DNA of 64,000 bases, from NCBI RefSeq assembly GCF_900155635.1, contig NZ_LT732540.1:1420003-1484002 (forward strand). Direction: 5' to 3'. Positions 7,699-15,283 of this stretch are shown here, in pieces. A model generated the notes under the pieces. The model saw only the letters and a list, made by a program, of their open reading frames with translations, was not told where the DNA came from and searched no databases. The position numbers and the translations under genes were made by a program. Source of the stretch: Olsenella urininfantis (lineage in GTDB: Bacteria; Actinomycetota; Coriobacteriia; Coriobacteriales; Atopobiaceae). Within the stretch, counting starts at the first letter, position 1; every line of letters begins with the position of its first letter.

Positions 7699-9087
7699 AT
7701 GCCCGTTACCGCGATCATCCTTGCCGCAGGCGAGGGAACGCGCATGAAGTCCCGCCATCCCAAAGTCATGCACCAGCTCCTTGACCACCCCCTGGCGTGG
7801 TGGTCCGTTCGTGCCGCTCGTCAGGCGGGTGCCCAGCGCATCGTGCTCGTCGTTGGCAGCGGCGCAGAGGAGCTGCGGGAGTACTTCTCGGATGATGCGG
7901 ACATAGAATTCGTCGAGCAGGCCGAGCGCCTGGGAACCGGGCACGCCGTGCGCGTTGCCTGCGAGCAGGCCGGCCCCTTCTCTGGCCCCGTGCTCCTCAT
8001 GTACGGGGACACGCCGCTCATGAGGGCGGAGACCATCTCCTCGCTGGTGAAGGAGGCCAAGGCTCATCACAACGCCTGCACGGTGCTCACCATGTCGCCC
8101 GTCGACCCCACGGGCTACGGTCGCATCCTGAGCGAGGACGGACAGGTCAAGGCCATCATCGAGCACAAGGACTGCACGCCCGAGCAGAGGGTGGCCCTCA
8201 CGGAGTGCAACTCTGGCCTCTACTGCTTCTGCGGGCGCAGGCTCTCCGAGAACATCGGCAGGCTCAGGAACGACAACGCCCAGAGCGAGTACTACATCAC
8301 CGACATGGTGGGCGTCTTCGTGGGCCTGGGAGAGCCCGTCTCGGCGCTGCGCTGCGAGGACGACCAGGAGCCGCTGGGCGTCAACAGCCGCATCCAGCTG
8401 GCCCAGGCGAGCAAGATCATGCAGAGGCGCATCAACCAGTCCCTCATGGACTCCGGCGTGAGCATGCTGGACCCAGACCAGGTCTGGGTGGGCCCCGAGG
8501 TGCGTGTGGGGCAGGACAGCGAGCTTCTGCCCCAGACCTTCCTCTGGGGCAAGACCGAGGTGGGCGCTGACTGCGTGATCGGTCCCAACAGCCGCCTGCG
8601 CAACGCTCGCGTAGGAAACTCCTGCGTGGTGGACGAGACCGTCATAGAGGAGTCCGCCATCGACGACAGGGTCAAGTGCGGCCCGCGGGCCTACCTGCGC
8701 GGAGGGGCCCACTTCATGGAGGGAGCCAAGGCCGGCACCCACGTTGAGATCAAGGGCTCCGAGGTGGGCGAGGGATCCAAGGTCCCGCACCTCTCCTACA
8801 TTGGTGACGCACGCCTGGGAAAGGGCGTCAACATTGGTGGTGGCTCCATCACCTGCAACTACGACGGCAAGCACAAGAGCCACACCGAGATAGGCGATCA
8901 CGTCTTCATCGGCTCCGACACCATGATGGTGGCCCCCGTCACCATCGGCGACGGCGCCCTTGTTGGCGCGAGCTCGTGCATCACAAGCGACGTTCCGGCG
9001 GGTGCCCTCTCCCTGGAACGCTCGCGTCAGACGACCATCGAGGGCTGGGCAGACCGCTACTGGGAAGAGCTGGGGAAAGAGGACTAG
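7699..9087 (+). CDS. glmU: Bifunctional N-acetylglucosamine-1-phosphate uridyltransferase / glucosamine-1-phosphate acetyltransferase
   Basis: GlmU makes UDP-GlcNAc, the entry metabolite for peptidoglycan, by acetylating glucosamine-1-phosphate and transferring UMP to it. The pyrophosphorylase domain has LAAGEGTRMKS (residues 8-18), the GTGHAV and YGDTPL motifs. From about residue 250 a left-handed beta-helix acetyltransferase domain carries hexapeptide repeats and GGAHFMEGAKAGTHVEIK, and ends near GASSCITSDVPAGAL. I chose the ATG at 7699: TGGAGG lies 6 bp upstream and it gives 462 aa, close to family size. An in-frame upstream ATG at 7639 would add 20 unconserved residues. The stop codon abuts the prs start. 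Confidence 0.95.
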   Translation: MPVTAIILAAGEGTRMKSRHPKVMHQLLDHPLAWWSVRAARQAGAQRIVLVVGSGAEELREYFSDDADIEFVEQAERLGTGHAVRVACEQAGPFSGPVLLMYGDTPLMRAETISSLVKEAKAHHNACTVLTMSPVDPTGYGRILSEDGQVKAIIEHKDCTPEQRVALTECNSGLYCFCGRRLSENIGRLRNDNAQSEYYITDMVGVFVGLGEPVSALRCEDDQEPLGVNSRIQLAQASKIMQRRINQSLMDSGVSMLDPDQVWVGPEVRVGQDSELLPQTFLWGKTEVGADCVIGPNSRLRNARVGNSCVVDETVIEESAIDDRVKCGPRAYLRGGAHFMEGAKAGTHVEIKGSEVGEGSKVPHLSYIGDARLGKGVNIGGGSITCNYDGKHKSHTEIGDHVFIGSDTMMVAPVTIGDGALVGASSCITSDVPAGALSLERSRQTTIEGWADRYWEELGKED

Positions 9088-10083
9088 ATGTACGAGAACC
9101 TGTGCAAGCCGCTCAACGTCGTAAAGGAGATCAAGCTCTACACCGGCACCGGTAACCCAGAGCTAGCCCACAAGGTGGCAGACATCCTCCATCTCGAGCT
9201 GCAGGGCCTGAAGCTCGAGAAGTTCGCCAACGGCGAGACCTACGCGCGCTTCGACGAGTCCGTCCGCGGCGACGAGGTCTTCTTCATCCAGACCCTTGCC
9301 GGCCCCAACGTCAACGACCTGCTCATGGAGACCCTGATCGTGGCAGACGCCGCGACCCGCGCCTCCGCGGACAGCTTCACCGTGGTCATCCCCCACTACG
9401 GTTACGCGCGCCAGGACCGCAAGGCCGCCCCGCGCGAGCCGATCACCGCCCGCCTGGTGGCCAACCTGCTCGAGGCCGCCGGCGTTGACCGCGTCATCAC
9501 GCTGGACCTGCACTCCAACCAGATCCAGGGCTTCTTCGACATTCCCGTGACCCACCTCACGGCGCTCTACCTCTTCGGAGACTACTTCAAGAAGAAGGAC
9601 TTCGACTGGGACAACACCGTGGTGGTCTCGCCCGACATGGGCCGCGCCAAGGTCGCCAAGAAGCTCTCGGACTACCTGGGCTGCGAGGTAGCCATTGCCC
9701 ACAAGAGCCGTCCGAAGCACAACGCCGCAGAGGTCATGGGCATCATCGGCAACATCAAGGGCAAGACCTGCATCATCAACGACGACATGATAGACACCGC
9801 CGGCACCCTGGTGGGGTCCATCTGCAAGCTCAAGGAGATGGGCGCGGGCGACATCTACATCAGCGCGACCCACGGCATCTTCTCCGGCGCCGCCATCGAG
9901 CGCCTCGAGGGTGCGCCCATCGTTGAGTGCGTGGTCACCGACGCCATCCCCTGCCCCGTGGCCGACCAGCCCGGGTCCAAGATCAAGACCGTCTCGGTTG
10001 CCAGCGAGCTTGCCGACGCCATCCATGCCGTGTTCGTCCACAGCCCGGTTTCGGCGGTCTACGGCGGCAACGCAGAGATGTAG
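9088..10083 (+). CDS. prs: Ribose-phosphate pyrophosphokinase
   Basis: Prs makes PRPP from ribose-5-phosphate and ATP for nucleotide, His, Trp and NAD synthesis. Landmarks are the ATP-binding HYGYARQDRK segment, the metal/phosphate region DLHSNQIQGFF, KRP-like SRPKHNAAEVMGIIG and the PRPP loop NDDMIDTAGTLVGS. At 331 aa it is slightly longer than the typical 310-320, with about 15 extra N-terminal residues (MYENLCKPLNVVKEI). The ATG directly follows the glmU stop codon with no spacer. The ribosome binding site (GGGGAAAGAGGA) therefore lies within the end of glmU, and the pair glmU-prs is co-transcribed, as in many Gram-positives. Confidence 0.96.
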   Translation: MYENLCKPLNVVKEIKLYTGTGNPELAHKVADILHLELQGLKLEKFANGETYARFDESVRGDEVFFIQTLAGPNVNDLLMETLIVADAATRASADSFTVVIPHYGYARQDRKAAPREPITARLVANLLEAAGVDRVITLDLHSNQIQGFFDIPVTHLTALYLFGDYFKKKDFDWDNTVVVSPDMGRAKVAKKLSDYLGCEVAIAHKSRPKHNAAEVMGIIGNIKGKTCIINDDMIDTAGTLVGSICKLKEMGAGDIYISATHGIFSGAAIERLEGAPIVECVVTDAIPCPVADQPGSKIKTVSVASELADAIHAVFVHSPVSAVYGGNAEM

Positions 10084-10171
10084 GCAGCTTCCCGCTGCAG
10101 AGCCTGTCGTTTCGGGGCGGCCGTCGTCAGGCGGTCGCCCCTCCTGCACATGCGACGTACCTGGAGGACCC

Positions 10172-11080
10172 ATGGCCGGACATAACTTCTGCACCCATTG
10201 CGGCAACCCCTTGGACGAGGACGCCCGCTTCTGCACCAGCTGCGGGCAGCCCGTCGAGGCGGAGGACGTAACCCAGCCCATGCCCGAGGCGGACGAGACG
10301 GTCGTTGCCCCCCATCCCTCGCAGACTGCCGGCTTCACGCCCATCGCTAGCCCCCACCCCAAGGAGGGCGAGAACCCCTATGCCGCCACCCCAGACGTGC
10401 GCAGCGACCACAGGGAGACCCTCGTCATCGCCCTCGTGGGCCTGCTTGTTGCCCTTGTGACCGGCATTCTGCTCTACCTCTTCGTCTTCTCTCGGGGCAG
10501 CCAGAATGCCGAGATGAGGACCCAGCCCCAGGAGGGTCAGGCCGCTCAGCAGCAACCGGCGGAGACCACCGGGGCAGACAAGCCCAAGCCGGACGCCTCG
10601 GACGGCAAGGGCTCGGCGAAGGCGGACGAGGGAGCGAGCCAGGCGGTGGCGGACGAGAAGTTCCACTCCGACCTGAGCGAGTACTACGGGCGCCTCCCCT
10701 CCTTCGACGAGCGCATCCGGGAGCAGGCCTCCCACTTCAACGCCTCCTTCCTGGACAGCAGCATGAGCACGAGGACGGACTACGCCTTCGCCTGCAGCGC
10801 CCTCATGGGAGAGGTCCAGGAGCAGCTCCGCGGCCTGGGTGCGCTCGCGGCCCCCGCCAACTCGAAGTGGGCGGGGCAGTACGAGCTCGTCAAGCGCTGC
10901 TACGCCGACCACCTGGCGCGCATCTCCTGCATCAACGACGCCTGGCAGATCGACATCCAATACGGTGACCCCACCGCCCACAAGGACGAGATCCTGGTGC
11001 CCATCGCCGCCCAGAACGGCACTGACGGCAGCATCCCCCTCGCGGACTACGAGAAGACGTACCCCGCCATCTCGCTCTAG
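10172..11080 (+). CDS. Zinc-ribbon, single-span membrane protein of unknown function
   Basis: A 302 aa protein. Residues 4-27 form a zinc ribbon (FCTHCGNPL...FCTSCGQPV, two CxxC knuckles). A proline/acid-rich linker follows, then one transmembrane helix (about 83-106, TLVIALVGLLVALVTGILLYLFVF), a low-complexity Q/E/K/D-rich stretch (about 110-165) and a C-terminal helical domain (about 165-302). The inferred topology is ribbon inside, C-terminal domain outside. The start is ATG with CTGGAGG 4 bp upstream. An open frame extends further 5' but only inside prs, so the longer version is rejected. No named family is recognised beyond the ribbon. Confidence 0.82.
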   Translation: MAGHNFCTHCGNPLDEDARFCTSCGQPVEAEDVTQPMPEADETVVAPHPSQTAGFTPIASPHPKEGENPYAATPDVRSDHRETLVIALVGLLVALVTGILLYLFVFSRGSQNAEMRTQPQEGQAAQQQPAETTGADKPKPDASDGKGSAKADEGASQAVADEKFHSDLSEYYGRLPSFDERIREQASHFNASFLDSSMSTRTDYAFACSALMGEVQEQLRGLGALAAPANSKWAGQYELVKRCYADHLARISCINDAWQIDIQYGDPTAHKDEILVPIAAQNGTDGSIPLADYEKTYPAISL

Positions 11081-11090
11081 AGTAGCTCTT

Positions 11091-11127
11091 GGGGGGCGGC
11101 GCTCCAGCTGGAGCGCCGCCCCCCTCA
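11091..11127 (+). terminator. Strong GC hairpin between convergent genes
   Basis: The stem GGGGGGCGGCGCTCC pairs with GGAGCGCCGCCCCCC around AGCT. The T-tract is short (TCATT), but its place between convergent genes suits a terminator for the zinc-ribbon gene. Confidence 0.7.
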
Positions 11128-11154
11128 TTCAGCCACGTGACCTGTACGCAGGGA

Positions 11155-11802
11155 CTAGTGCGTGGCTCCCATCGAGGCGCTCGTGTCCTCCTTGCCGGCA
11201 AGGGCCACCTCCAGGGCGAGCTGGATGCCGGCTGTCATGTCCGCAAGGGACATGCTGGGAGTGGCGGAGGGCAGGCGGGTTGCCTGCACGGGAGCGAAGG
11301 GCACGTGCATGAAGCCGCCCGCCACGGCAGGGTGCTTGGTGGCAAGGCAGTGCATGAGGCGGTAGAGCATGTCGTTGCAGACGTAGGTGCCCGCAGTGAA
11401 CGAGACCTCGGCGGGAATGCCCGCCTCGTTCATGGCCTTGGCCATGGCGCGAACGGGAAGCGAGGAGAAGTAGGCGTCAGGGCCGTCCTCCACGATCCTC
11501 TCTGCCAGGGGCTGGTTGCCATCGTTGTCGGGGATGCGGGCGTCTGCGCAGTTGATGCCCACGAACTCGGGAGACAGCTTGGCACGGCCTCCCGCCTGCC
11601 CTATGCAGAGCACCAGGTCTGGGGAGCACTCGTCGATCTTCTCCTCCACGGCCGCAAATCCCGCCCCAAACACCACGGGAACCTCGGCCTTGACGACCTC
11701 GGCGCCTGCGATGACGTCGGGAAGCGCACGAACGGCCTCCCACGCGGGGTTCATGGGCTCGCCGCCAAAGGGCTGGAACCCGGTCACGAGGACCTTCTTC
11801 AT
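11155..11802 (-). CDS. pcp: Pyroglutamyl-peptidase I
   Basis: This cysteine peptidase (family C15) removes N-terminal 5-oxoproline (pyroglutamate) from peptides in the cytoplasm. It opens with VLVTGFQPFGGEPMNP. The catalytic triad is visible as E79 (LSPEFVGIN), C142 (GTYVCND) and H166 (GGFMHVPF). Length 215 aa matches the family. The ATG at 11802 has GGAGAGG 5 bp upstream on this strand. It is the last gene of a three-gene operon after the DUF969 and DUF979 membrane proteins (29-bp gap), which suggests that they handle pyroglutamyl peptides or 5-oxoproline. Confidence 0.95.
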   Translation of the reverse strand: MKKVLVTGFQPFGGEPMNPAWEAVRALPDVIAGAEVVKAEVPVVFGAGFAAVEEKIDECSPDLVLCIGQAGGRAKLSPEFVGINCADARIPDNDGNQPLAERIVEDGPDAYFSSLPVRAMAKAMNEAGIPAEVSFTAGTYVCNDMLYRLMHCLATKHPAVAGGFMHVPFAPVQATRLPSATPSMSLADMTAGIQLALEVALAGKEDTSASMGATH

Positions 11803-11831
11803 GACCCTCTCCTTTCGCTGGGAAACCTCGG

Positions 11832-12794
11832 CTAGAGCACGAGCGCGATCATCATCACGACCTGGAAGGCCAGCATGACGAGCGCGGGGACGACCTGCTT
11901 CTTGATGACGCCGTACTCGTCGCCCATCTCGAGGATGGCAACGGGAACGATGTTGAAGTTCGCGGCCATGGGCGTCATGAGCGTGCCGCAGTAGCCGCAG
12001 GTGAGCGCCAGGGAGCCCACGATGGTGGGATCTGCGCCCAGTGCCAGGACGAAGGGCGCGCCGATACCCACGGTCATGACCGTGATCGCCGCGAACGCGT
12101 TGCCCATGATCATGGTGAAGATGGCCATGCCCAGGCAGTAGACGACGATGCCCGCCACGAGGTTGCCCTGGGGGATGACCATGCCCACCAGGCCCGAGAT
12201 CACGTCGCCCACACCGGCCGCCGTGAAGGTGGCGCCGAGGATGGCGAGGAGCGTGGGGAGCATGACCAGCGGGCCCACGATGTCCAGCATGCGGCGGGAG
12301 TCCTCGAGAAAGACCCTCACGCCGTTTGCCTTGGGGCGAAGCACCATGAGGAAGACCGCGCCCAGCAGCACTCCCACGGCGATGCCCACGAGGGAGCTGA
12401 TCTTGGTGAACAGGGCGAAGACAAGGGCCACCACGCCGATCGAGAAGGCCGGCACGAAGATCTTCGCCCCCAGGGCGGCAAAGCCCTCCTGCATCTCCGC
12501 CTCCGTGGGCTTGGACCCATCCGCCCCCATGCCAACCTGGCCAATGACGGCCGGAATGACCATGACCAGGACGAGGAGGCCGGCGGCCTCGGCGGGAATC
12601 CACTTGCCCACAACGAAGAGCAGGCCCAGCACGCACCAGAAGGCACCGGAGCCGATGCGCCTGGCGTTCGTCTCGTCAAAGAGGTTGCGCACGCCCGCAT
12701 AGATGCAGACGAGACCGGTGACCAGGTAGACGATCTCGAGGAGCTTGGCGGAAAGCGTCACGTCGGCGCTCTGGAAGAACTCGGCGATACCCAT
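11832..12794 (-). CDS. DUF979 family membrane protein
   Basis: A 320 aa polytopic membrane protein with about nine hydrophobic segments, beginning MGIAEFFQSADVTLSAKLLE and ending in VVMMIALVL. Motifs such as GAPFVLALGADPTIVGSLALT and TCGYCGTLMTPMAANFN are as I remember the DUF979 family. It is directly preceded by the DUF969 gene without a spacer and followed by pcp. From established associations of this pair with pyroglutamyl-peptidase, a two-part permease for pyroglutamyl compounds is a reasonable guess, but no transport function is shown here. Confidence 0.85.
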   Translation of the reverse strand: MGIAEFFQSADVTLSAKLLEIVYLVTGLVCIYAGVRNLFDETNARRIGSGAFWCVLGLLFVVGKWIPAEAAGLLVLVMVIPAVIGQVGMGADGSKPTEAEMQEGFAALGAKIFVPAFSIGVVALVFALFTKISSLVGIAVGVLLGAVFLMVLRPKANGVRVFLEDSRRMLDIVGPLVMLPTLLAILGATFTAAGVGDVISGLVGMVIPQGNLVAGIVVYCLGMAIFTMIMGNAFAAITVMTVGIGAPFVLALGADPTIVGSLALTCGYCGTLMTPMAANFNIVPVAILEMGDEYGVIKKQVVPALVMLAFQVVMMIALVL

Positions 12795-13523
12795 CTACGC
12801 CACCTCCCCATTCTGTGCGTCGCCCCTTTGGGCGTCCGCCTCGGCCTTCAGCTGCGTCTCGTCCTCGCGGCAGAGCTTCCTGTCGAGGAGGAAGTAGTAG
12901 CCGGCAGTGACCAGGACCGCCACTATGGCAACGGGTATCTGGATGGCGGCAAGCTGGGGCAGCTCCACGCTGTAGCCCAGGTCAGACATGGTGCCCTGGA
13001 CGAGAAGCATGCCAGAGGTGCCCACAAAGAGCACCTGGCCGAAGAACCAGGCGACGTTCTCCATGCCGGAGGCCATGCCCTTGAGGGCGTCGCGGTGCCT
13101 CTCGGAGATCTTGTGCCCGCCCGTCTCGTCAGATGCCTCGGCCATGGGCATGACCACAGGCTTCACGAAGCCTGCCACGCCACCAAAGCCCACGTTGAAG
13201 GCCGCGAAGATGACACGGAAGATGCCGTAGGCACCCAGCACCATGCCAGCGGAGGCGTTCCTGACCTTGTCCATGACGCCACGGGCCGCATAGCGCAGGC
13301 CATTGCGCTCGAGCGTGCCGGTGAGCAGGAAGACCACCACGCAGATGAGCATGTTGCGGTTGGACACGAAGCTGGTGCCAATGGTCTGCAGGAACACCAG
13401 GGGATCCATGCCGGCGATGAGCGCCGTCACGATTGACGCCGCCATGATGGTGAGGATGGAGTCCCACTTGAGGGCGAAGCCCACCACCACTATCACGATG
13501 CCCAACAGTTTCAGAAGTTCCAT
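12795..13523 (-). CDS. DUF969 family membrane protein
   Basis: First gene of the DUF969-DUF979-pcp operon, 242 aa, with about six hydrophobic segments from MELLKLLGIVIVVVGFALKW onward and a charged C-terminal tail. The ATG at 13523 was chosen because AGGAGGT lies 6 bp upstream; an in-frame extension to 13586 would add 21 non-hydrophobic residues. The conserved glycine-rich loop GFGGVAGFVKP sits between helices. It probably forms a complex with the DUF979 product encoded immediately after it. Confidence 0.85.
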   Translation of the reverse strand: MELLKLLGIVIVVVGFALKWDSILTIMAASIVTALIAGMDPLVFLQTIGTSFVSNRNMLICVVVFLLTGTLERNGLRYAARGVMDKVRNASAGMVLGAYGIFRVIFAAFNVGFGGVAGFVKPVVMPMAEASDETGGHKISERHRDALKGMASGMENVAWFFGQVLFVGTSGMLLVQGTMSDLGYSVELPQLAAIQIPVAIVAVLVTAGYYFLLDRKLCREDETQLKAEADAQRGDAQNGEVA

Positions 13524-13678
13524 CTGACCTCCTATCGTCGCGTGAACGCATCCGACGGCAGACGCGCCGACGCCTTGTGCAGGCAAGGAAAGTATTCTAA
13601 AGGGTCAAGAGCGCGCGAGACGCGAGGAGGTCAGGACTCGTTCGGGTCGAGGCGCGGCAGCACGGCGAGAGGAGCCCC

Positions 13679-14254
13679 ATGGGCAACGCCCCCAAAGACA
13701 TACGCCTGGTCTGCGGCTTGGGAAACCCCGGCCCCGAATACGCCAAGACCCGCCACAACGCCGGCTTTGCCACGGTGGACGTGCTGGCCGAGCGCCTGGG
13801 CATCAGCTACTGGAAGAGCGAGGCCGGCTGCGACGTCGCCCGCTCGAGGCGCGTCTGCGCAGGCGAGCCGAGGGAGATCGTGCTCGCCAAGCCCCAGAGC
13901 TACATGAACACGAGCGGCGGACCGATCTCCAAGCTGGTAAGGCAGCTGAGGCTGAGCCCACAGGAGGTCCTGGTGGTGCATGACGAGGTGGACCTCGCCC
14001 AGGGGCAGGTGCGCGCCAAGTTCGGAGGGGGCCTCAACGCGCACAACGGCCTGCGTTCCATTGCCGACAAGCTGGGCACGCGCGACTTCGCCCGCGTGCG
14101 CTTCGGCATAGGCCGCCCTCCCGGGAGGATGAGCGTCGCAGACTTCGCGCTCAGGCAGCTCAAAGGCGGCTTCCTCGAGGAGTTCGAGCTCACGGCCCAG
14201 GATGCCGCAGACCTGGTCGAGGCCTGCCTCGACGGCAGGGCGGACTGGGGCTAG
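13679..14254 (+). CDS. pth: Peptidyl-tRNA hydrolase
   Basis: Pth releases tRNA from prematurely dropped peptidyl-tRNAs. The 191 aa protein has VCGLGNPGPEYAKTRHNAGF with catalytic H26, the KPQSYMNTSG substrate loop, D102 in VVHDEVDL, and N123 in NAHNGLRSI. The usual GxAGHNG motif reads GGLNAHNG here, a small variation that keeps the critical Asn. The start is ATG with GAGAGGAG just upstream. The gene stands alone between the divergent DUF969 operon and the NfnA-like gene. Confidence 0.95.
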   Translation: MGNAPKDIRLVCGLGNPGPEYAKTRHNAGFATVDVLAERLGISYWKSEAGCDVARSRRVCAGEPREIVLAKPQSYMNTSGGPISKLVRQLRLSPQEVLVVHDEVDLAQGQVRAKFGGGLNAHNGLRSIADKLGTRDFARVRFGIGRPPGRMSVADFALRQLKGGFLEEFELTAQDAADLVEACLDGRADWG

Positions 14255-14440
14255 GCCTGGGCCGCCCGCTAGCCCGTCTCGGATGGCCGACCTTATCTGC
14301 AGAGACCATAACCATGGGAATCCAAGCTAATTTGGCAAGACAAAACGCATAAAATAGTGCGCATGTGCCGCGACTTTGGGGGAAGCGGACACATCTGCAC
14401 GGCACGACGAACGAGTGCTCTAGGAGAGGAGCGTTAGTCT

Positions 14441-15283
14441 ATGTACAAGATCCTCGAAAAGACACAGTTCTCTGAGAAGGTGTTCAAGTTCCGCATCGAG
14501 GCGCCCGAAATGGCCAAGCACGCCCATGCTGGCCAGTTCCTCATGGTTCGCCCCAACGAGACCGGTGAGCGCGTGCCGTTCACCTTTGCGGACTGGAACG
14601 TCGAAGAGGGCTGGGTCGAGTTCATCTTCATGGAGATCGGCAAGACCACCCAGATGCTGTCCGCCTATGAGGCTGGGGACTCCCTGCTGGACGTCACCGG
14701 CCCCCTGGGCCAGCCCACCGAGATGGGCGAGGGCACCTGGGCCGTCATCGGCGGCGGCGTGGGCCTGGCCATCGCCTTCCCCGTGGCGCGCCAGCTTGCG
14801 GCCACCGGCCATGAGGTTCACGCCATCATGGGCGCCCGCAGCAAGGACCTCCTCCTCCTTGAGGACCAGTTCCGCGAGATCTTCGACGACGAGCACATCC
14901 ACATCACCACGGACGACGGATCCTACGGCGAGAAGGGCGTCGTCACCGCTCCCCTGGAGCGCCTGCTCCAGGGCAAGAAGGTCGACCACGTCTTCTGCGT
15001 CGGCCCCGTCCCCATGATGAAGTTCTCGACCCTCACCGCCGAGAAGTACGACACCCCCATCATCGCCTCCCTCAACCCCATCATGGTTGACGGCACCGGC
15101 ATGTGCGGCTGCTGCCGCGTGGAGATCGACGGCCAGACCAAGTTCGCCTGCGTCGATGGCCCCGACTTCGACGCGACCAAGGTCGACTGGAACGACCTGC
15201 GCGCCCGCCAGGCCGCATACCGCACCGAAGAGGGCCAGTCCCTCAAGGCCTTTGAGGAGGCGAACTGCGCATGCCACAGGTAA
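14441..15283 (+). CDS. Sulfide/dihydroorotate dehydrogenase-like FAD/NAD-binding subunit (NfnA-like)
   Basis: A 280 aa ferredoxin-NADP+ reductase-fold subunit. The FAD-binding barrel occupies about residues 1-95 and the NAD(P)-binding region starts at WAVIGGGVGLAIAFPVARQL. A C-terminal [2Fe-2S] site is formed by GTGMCGCCRV plus FACVDGP. This is the layout of the small subunit of NADH-dependent ferredoxin:NADP+ oxidoreductase (NfnA/SudB). The last 13 bp overlap the start of the large-subunit gene, which argues for a tight heterodimer. Whether it bifurcates electrons or feeds glutamate synthase cannot be told from sequence. Confidence 0.9.
   Translation: MYKILEKTQFSEKVFKFRIEAPEMAKHAHAGQFLMVRPNETGERVPFTFADWNVEEGWVEFIFMEIGKTTQMLSAYEAGDSLLDVTGPLGQPTEMGEGTWAVIGGGVGLAIAFPVARQLAATGHEVHAIMGARSKDLLLLEDQFREIFDDEHIHITTDDGSYGEKGVVTAPLERLLQGKKVDHVFCVGPVPMMKFSTLTAEKYDTPIIASLNPIMVDGTGMCGCCRVEIDGQTKFACVDGPDFDATKVDWNDLRARQAAYRTEEGQSLKAFEEANCACHR

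Noticed and set aside
9911..10171. Extending the zinc-ribbon protein upstream into prs
   Set aside because: The extra codons overlap prs in another frame and encode Ser/Pro/Arg-rich noise. ATG 10172 has a proper ribosome binding site and starts just before the zinc ribbon.
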